Positions 61,584 to 64,000 of a stretch of 64,000 nt of DNA are shown here, piece after piece. How positions within the stretch are numbered: position 1 is the stretch's first letter; each line of letters begins with the position of its first letter. The translations under genes were made by a program, and so were the position numbers. Source of the DNA: Vreelandella aquamarina (GTDB lineage Bacteria > Pseudomonadota > Gammaproteobacteria > Pseudomonadales > Halomonadaceae); NCBI RefSeq assembly GCF_900110265.1, contig NZ_FODB01000012.1, forward strand, positions 1 to 64,000. Direction: 5' to 3'. The notes under the pieces are model-generated. The model was not told the DNA's origin, searched no databases, and saw nothing but the letters and a program-made list of their open reading frames with translations.

Positions 61584-62254
61584 TAAGAGCATGGCCACGG
61601 GTATCGGTTCGGCGCACCTGTCAGGCGTTGGTGGTGGGTAGCCTGTTGGCTAGCCCTTTAGCTATGGCGCACCCCCATGGCTGGATCGATATGAGCGTGC
61701 GGGTCATTACCAACGACGACGGTGCAGTCACCGGGCTTCATCAAACGTGGCGAATGGACCCCTTTTATAGCTTGGTCGTCATGGAGGAGTTGCAGCAGGT
61801 ACCAGGCACGAGCCTGGAGCAGGGGCTGGATCAGTTGGGCAGTGAGATTCGCAATAACTTGACTCCTCAGCACTACTTTACCGAGGTGCGGATCGGCGAC
61901 AAGCCGCAGACGTTTGGCGAGGTCACCGAGTACACCGCACTGGAGCGGGACGGCCGTTTAACGTTTATGTTTATTTTACCGCTGACCTCACCCCAGCCTT
62001 TGAGCGGTCAGGTGCTGGAGTATCAAGTCTTTGACCCCACGTACTACATCGAGATGGTACATGAGGAAGAGGGCGACGAGCCCTCTCCTCAGGCGCTGAT
62101 TCTCAACGGCGAACCCGATTGCACGCTAAGCGTGCTACCCGCCGACCCCGATCCGGAGAAGGTGTTGCAGGCGTCACTACTAGACGTGGACGAGGAAGGC
62201 GAACCGGGATTAGGCCGCCACTTTGCGGAAACAGGGCGGGTGGATTGCCGCTAG
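61580..62254 (+). CDS. DUF1007 periplasmic protein
   Basis: 224 aa with a signal peptide (GSLLASPLAMA) and the mature start HPHGWIDMSVRV. DUF1007 proteins accompany NicO-type metal transporters and may be periplasmic partners or metal chaperones; the HPH N-terminus could bind a metal. It precedes such a transporter by 58 bases that hold a perfect palindrome. Confidence 0.85.
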   Translation: MIRAWPRVSVRRTCQALVVGSLLASPLAMAHPHGWIDMSVRVITNDDGAVTGLHQTWRMDPFYSLVVMEELQQVPGTSLEQGLDQLGSEIRNNLTPQHYFTEVRIGDKPQTFGEVTEYTALERDGRLTFMFILPLTSPQPLSGQVLEYQVFDPTYYIEMVHEEEGDEPSPQALILNGEPDCTLSVLPADPDPEKVLQASLLDVDEEGEPGLGRHFAETGRVDCR

Positions 62255-62274
62255 CGGCCTACTGGCTGGTCATG

Positions 62275-62293
62275 TATAAAGTGTTACTTTATA
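62275..62293. promoter_or_regulatory. 19-bp perfect palindrome upstream of the NicO gene
   Basis: TATAAAGTGTTACTTTATA has eight-base arms around GTT. It lies between the DUF1007 gene and the metal exporter gene, 20 bases before the start. It looks like a dimeric repressor operator, with metal-sensor families as natural candidates; the AT-rich arms could also overlap a -10 element. Confidence 0.55.
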
Positions 62294-62312
62294 TCTTTTG
62301 TGCGGAGGGGGA

Positions 62313-63308
62313 ATGATGCCGTTAACGGGACGACAGTTGGCCACTGGTGCCCTGGTGCTATTAGGCGTGGCGCTGCTGGTGTGGGCGGTACAGGCGAACT
62401 TACAGGGTGCCAGCCTGCAGCTACTTACGTGGCAGCGAGAACTACACCGCAGCCTGACCCTGGCGATTACCGAGTTGTCACGAACGCCTTCCACCGGCAC
62501 GTGGCTAACGCTGCTTGGCGTGAGCTTCGCCTACGGCGTGTTTCATGCCGCAGGGCCTGGGCATGGTAAAGCAGTATTGGCCACCTATTTGGCGTCTCAT
62601 GGCGGTGCGACTCGCCGGGCGCTAGGGCTCTCGTTTGCTGCCTCGCTACTGCAGGGCGTGACGGCCATTGCGATGGTGGCGATATTGGTACACGGGCTGG
62701 GCTGGGTGACGCGTCAAGCCATGGGCAGCGTGGTATGGGTGGAACAGGCCAGCTTTTTTCTGGTAGCGCTATTAGGGGCTTGGCTCTGCTGGCGGGCGGT
62801 GAAGCAGCTGCGCCATGCCTATGCCGTGCAGAGTGAGCCGGTCATGGAGCACGTACATGCGCATGATCACAGCCACGACCACAGCCACTGCTGTGGCGGT
62901 GCCCATCATATTGAACCCGAGCAGGCGTTGGATTGGCGTACGGCCTTGATGACCGTCGGGGCGATTGGTATGCGCCCCTGCAGCGGAGCGATCTTGATGC
63001 TAGGTGCCGCAAGCCTTTTGGGCCAATTTTACGTGGGGGTCGCGTCGGTGGTGGCGATGTCGCTGGGCACGGGCATTACCGTATCGATACTGGCCCTGGC
63101 GAGTATCGTGGCCCGAGGGTGGGCCACCAAGCGGCTACACAAGCAGAGCCAGCAACGGGTCGAGAAAGCGGCGGGCTGGGCGGCACTCACCGGTGGGGCC
63201 GTGATTATTGCGCTGGGAATTTCCTTAGCGCTGGCCGGTGCGGCGCAGCCTGCCAGCGGCCCGTTACTCAACGAGCCGCCCGCGCGTGGCTCAATGCTGG
63301 GCGGTTGA
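62313..63308 (+). CDS. NicO/RcnA-type nickel-cobalt transporter
   Basis: 331 aa with 6-7 membrane helices. The family motifs are FHAAGPGHGKAVLATYLASH and GMRPCSGAILML; between them lies a His-rich cytoplasmic loop (HVHAHDHSHDHSHCC). It probably exports Ni, Co or a similar metal. ATG 62313 and 62316 are adjacent; GGAGGGGGA precedes both. DUF1007 and the two lipoproteins form one transcription unit with it. Confidence 0.88.
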   Translation: MMPLTGRQLATGALVLLGVALLVWAVQANLQGASLQLLTWQRELHRSLTLAITELSRTPSTGTWLTLLGVSFAYGVFHAAGPGHGKAVLATYLASHGGATRRALGLSFAASLLQGVTAIAMVAILVHGLGWVTRQAMGSVVWVEQASFFLVALLGAWLCWRAVKQLRHAYAVQSEPVMEHVHAHDHSHDHSHCCGGAHHIEPEQALDWRTALMTVGAIGMRPCSGAILMLGAASLLGQFYVGVASVVAMSLGTGITVSILALASIVARGWATKRLHKQSQQRVEKAAGWAALTGGAVIIALGISLALAGAAQPASGPLLNEPPARGSMLGG

Positions 63309-63310
63309 GC

Positions 63311-63730
63311 TTAAAGCGACAGCCCCTCAATTTGCGCTAGCAGCTGTTCCCGTCGCTCCCCCTGCTGGGCGAGCTCATAAGGCTTGGGAGTGCCGTTGCC
63401 CCACACCGGCGCGGGCCAGCTGGCGTCATCGGTATAGCGCACCACTAAATGGATATGTAGCTGGCTGACCACGTTGCCCAGCGTGGCGATATTGAGCTTG
63501 TCGCCCTGGAAGGCCTCTTTCATGGCCGCTCCCAGTTGAGTGGCCTCCTGCCAGAGCTGCGCTTGCTCCTCTTGACTGAGTTCAAACACTTCGCTGACCG
63601 ATGCTACTCTGGGCACTAGCACCACCCAAGGGTAGCGAGCATCGTTCATCAGCAGAGCGCGGCAAAGCGGTAGGTCGGCGAGGGGAAAGGTATCGGCCTC
63701 TAAGCGTGGATCGAGTTCAAAGGTTGCCAA
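63311..63730 (-). CDS. HIT family protein (histidine triad nucleotide hydrolase-like)
   Basis: 139 aa. The triad-like segment NVVSQLHIHLVVRYTDD keeps two of the spaced His residues of H-x-H-x-H-x-x (Gln replaces the first). Such variants hydrolyse nucleotide phosphoramidates or diadenosine polyphosphates. It is convergent with the NicO gene, two bases apart. Confidence 0.8.
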   Translation of the reverse strand: MATFELDPRLEADTFPLADLPLCRALLMNDARYPWVVLVPRVASVSEVFELSQEEQAQLWQEATQLGAAMKEAFQGDKLNIATLGNVVSQLHIHLVVRYTDDASWPAPVWGNGTPKPYELAQQGERREQLLAQIEGLSL

Positions 63731-63897
63731 ACGGAGTGCTCCTAAGCCAAACGGTTAGACTAGCATCATAGCAGGCAACGGTTATGTCAGGGAAAACAGG
63801 CGAAATGATTAAAACCTGTTACGCTGAAAACACTCCCAGGCGGTAAGGCTGCCGCCGGAGCTTCCCGATGTTGAATGACTTGTTAAGGAGAACACCA

Positions 63898-64000
63898 TGA
63901 AAAAACTACTGGCGACTAGCTTTATCGAACATCGCGAAAAACCTCGTACTTCTAGTGCGAGGATGGATAGCGAGGGGCGCGAGAGCGCCCCTGGTCCGGC
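63898..64000 (+). CDS. Gene start at the window edge (partial), unknown
   Basis: ATG 63898 has a strong site (AAGGAGAACACC). The frame reads MKKLLATSFI, which looks like the start of a signal peptide, but then turns hydrophilic (EHREKPRTSSARMDSEG) and stays open to the edge. A CCTCGTAC-TTCTA-GTGCGAGG hairpin and a GGGGCGCGAGAGCGCCCC hairpin lie in the second half, so the gene may be interrupted by another element. Confidence 0.4.

Overview
The window is chromosomal DNA of a gammaproteobacterium, most likely Halomonas/Vreelandella (Halomonadaceae). The evidence is the ectoine hydroxylase gene ectD, the polA / thrB-speA / fbp / TRAP / tmcA / pepD backbone, the Pseudomonas-like APH-type homoserine kinase and the high-GC codon use. 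This assignment is an inference from gene content; no search was run.

Layout. 1-2.1 kb: 3' end of a group II intron, radA, and decayed remains of the selenium operon selD-mnmH. 2.1-11.0 kb: backbone with a class I amidotransferase-like protein lacking its catalytic Cys, yjaG, hisBHAF, a PanZ/GNAT protein, an AsmA-like protein, mutY and yggX. 11.1-11.4 kb: tRNA-Phe, tRNA-Gln and tRNA-Thr behind one consensus promoter.

11.39-22.70 kb: a complete filamentous-phage (inovirus) prophage in tRNA-Thr, bounded by exact 71-bp direct repeats. Read on the minus strand, the module has an HTH regulator, an unknown protein, a hairpin, a pV-like ssDNA-binding protein, two tiny membrane proteins, the pVIII major coat, a pIII-like adsorption protein, a pVI-like protein, the pI/Zot ATPase, the pIV secretin, Rep and an integrase. 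Most neighbours overlap by a few bases. A cI-like repressor runs the other way. An AT-rich membrane protein gene and a secreted protein gene near attR look like accessory cargo. This is the part most likely to hold something undescribed.

22.7-28.6 kb: a reduced heat-resistance island (hsp20, clpK with one amber codon, a small membrane protein, a truncated PAS protein, psiE). 28.3-33.1 kb: a LysR / M20 amidohydrolase / YfcC-transporter / glutaminase cassette flanked by two copies of the same internally deleted IS1380-type element; the glutaminase is cut by one copy. 33.1-39.4 kb: a SNF2 helicase with a SWIM finger surrounded by gene debris (AAA-ATPase fragment, Fic-like fragment, O-antigen-ligase fragments, IS701-type transposase remnant).

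39.5-63.9 kb: backbone again. It has ectD (with a 5' frameshift), an FAH-family hydrolase, speA-thrB, polA, an iron ABC transporter, a DctPQM TRAP transporter, tmcA, pepD, dps, glycerate kinase, a cluster of two lipoproteins + DUF1007 + NicO metal exporter, a HIT protein, and a gene start that soon stops looking like a secreted protein at the right edge.
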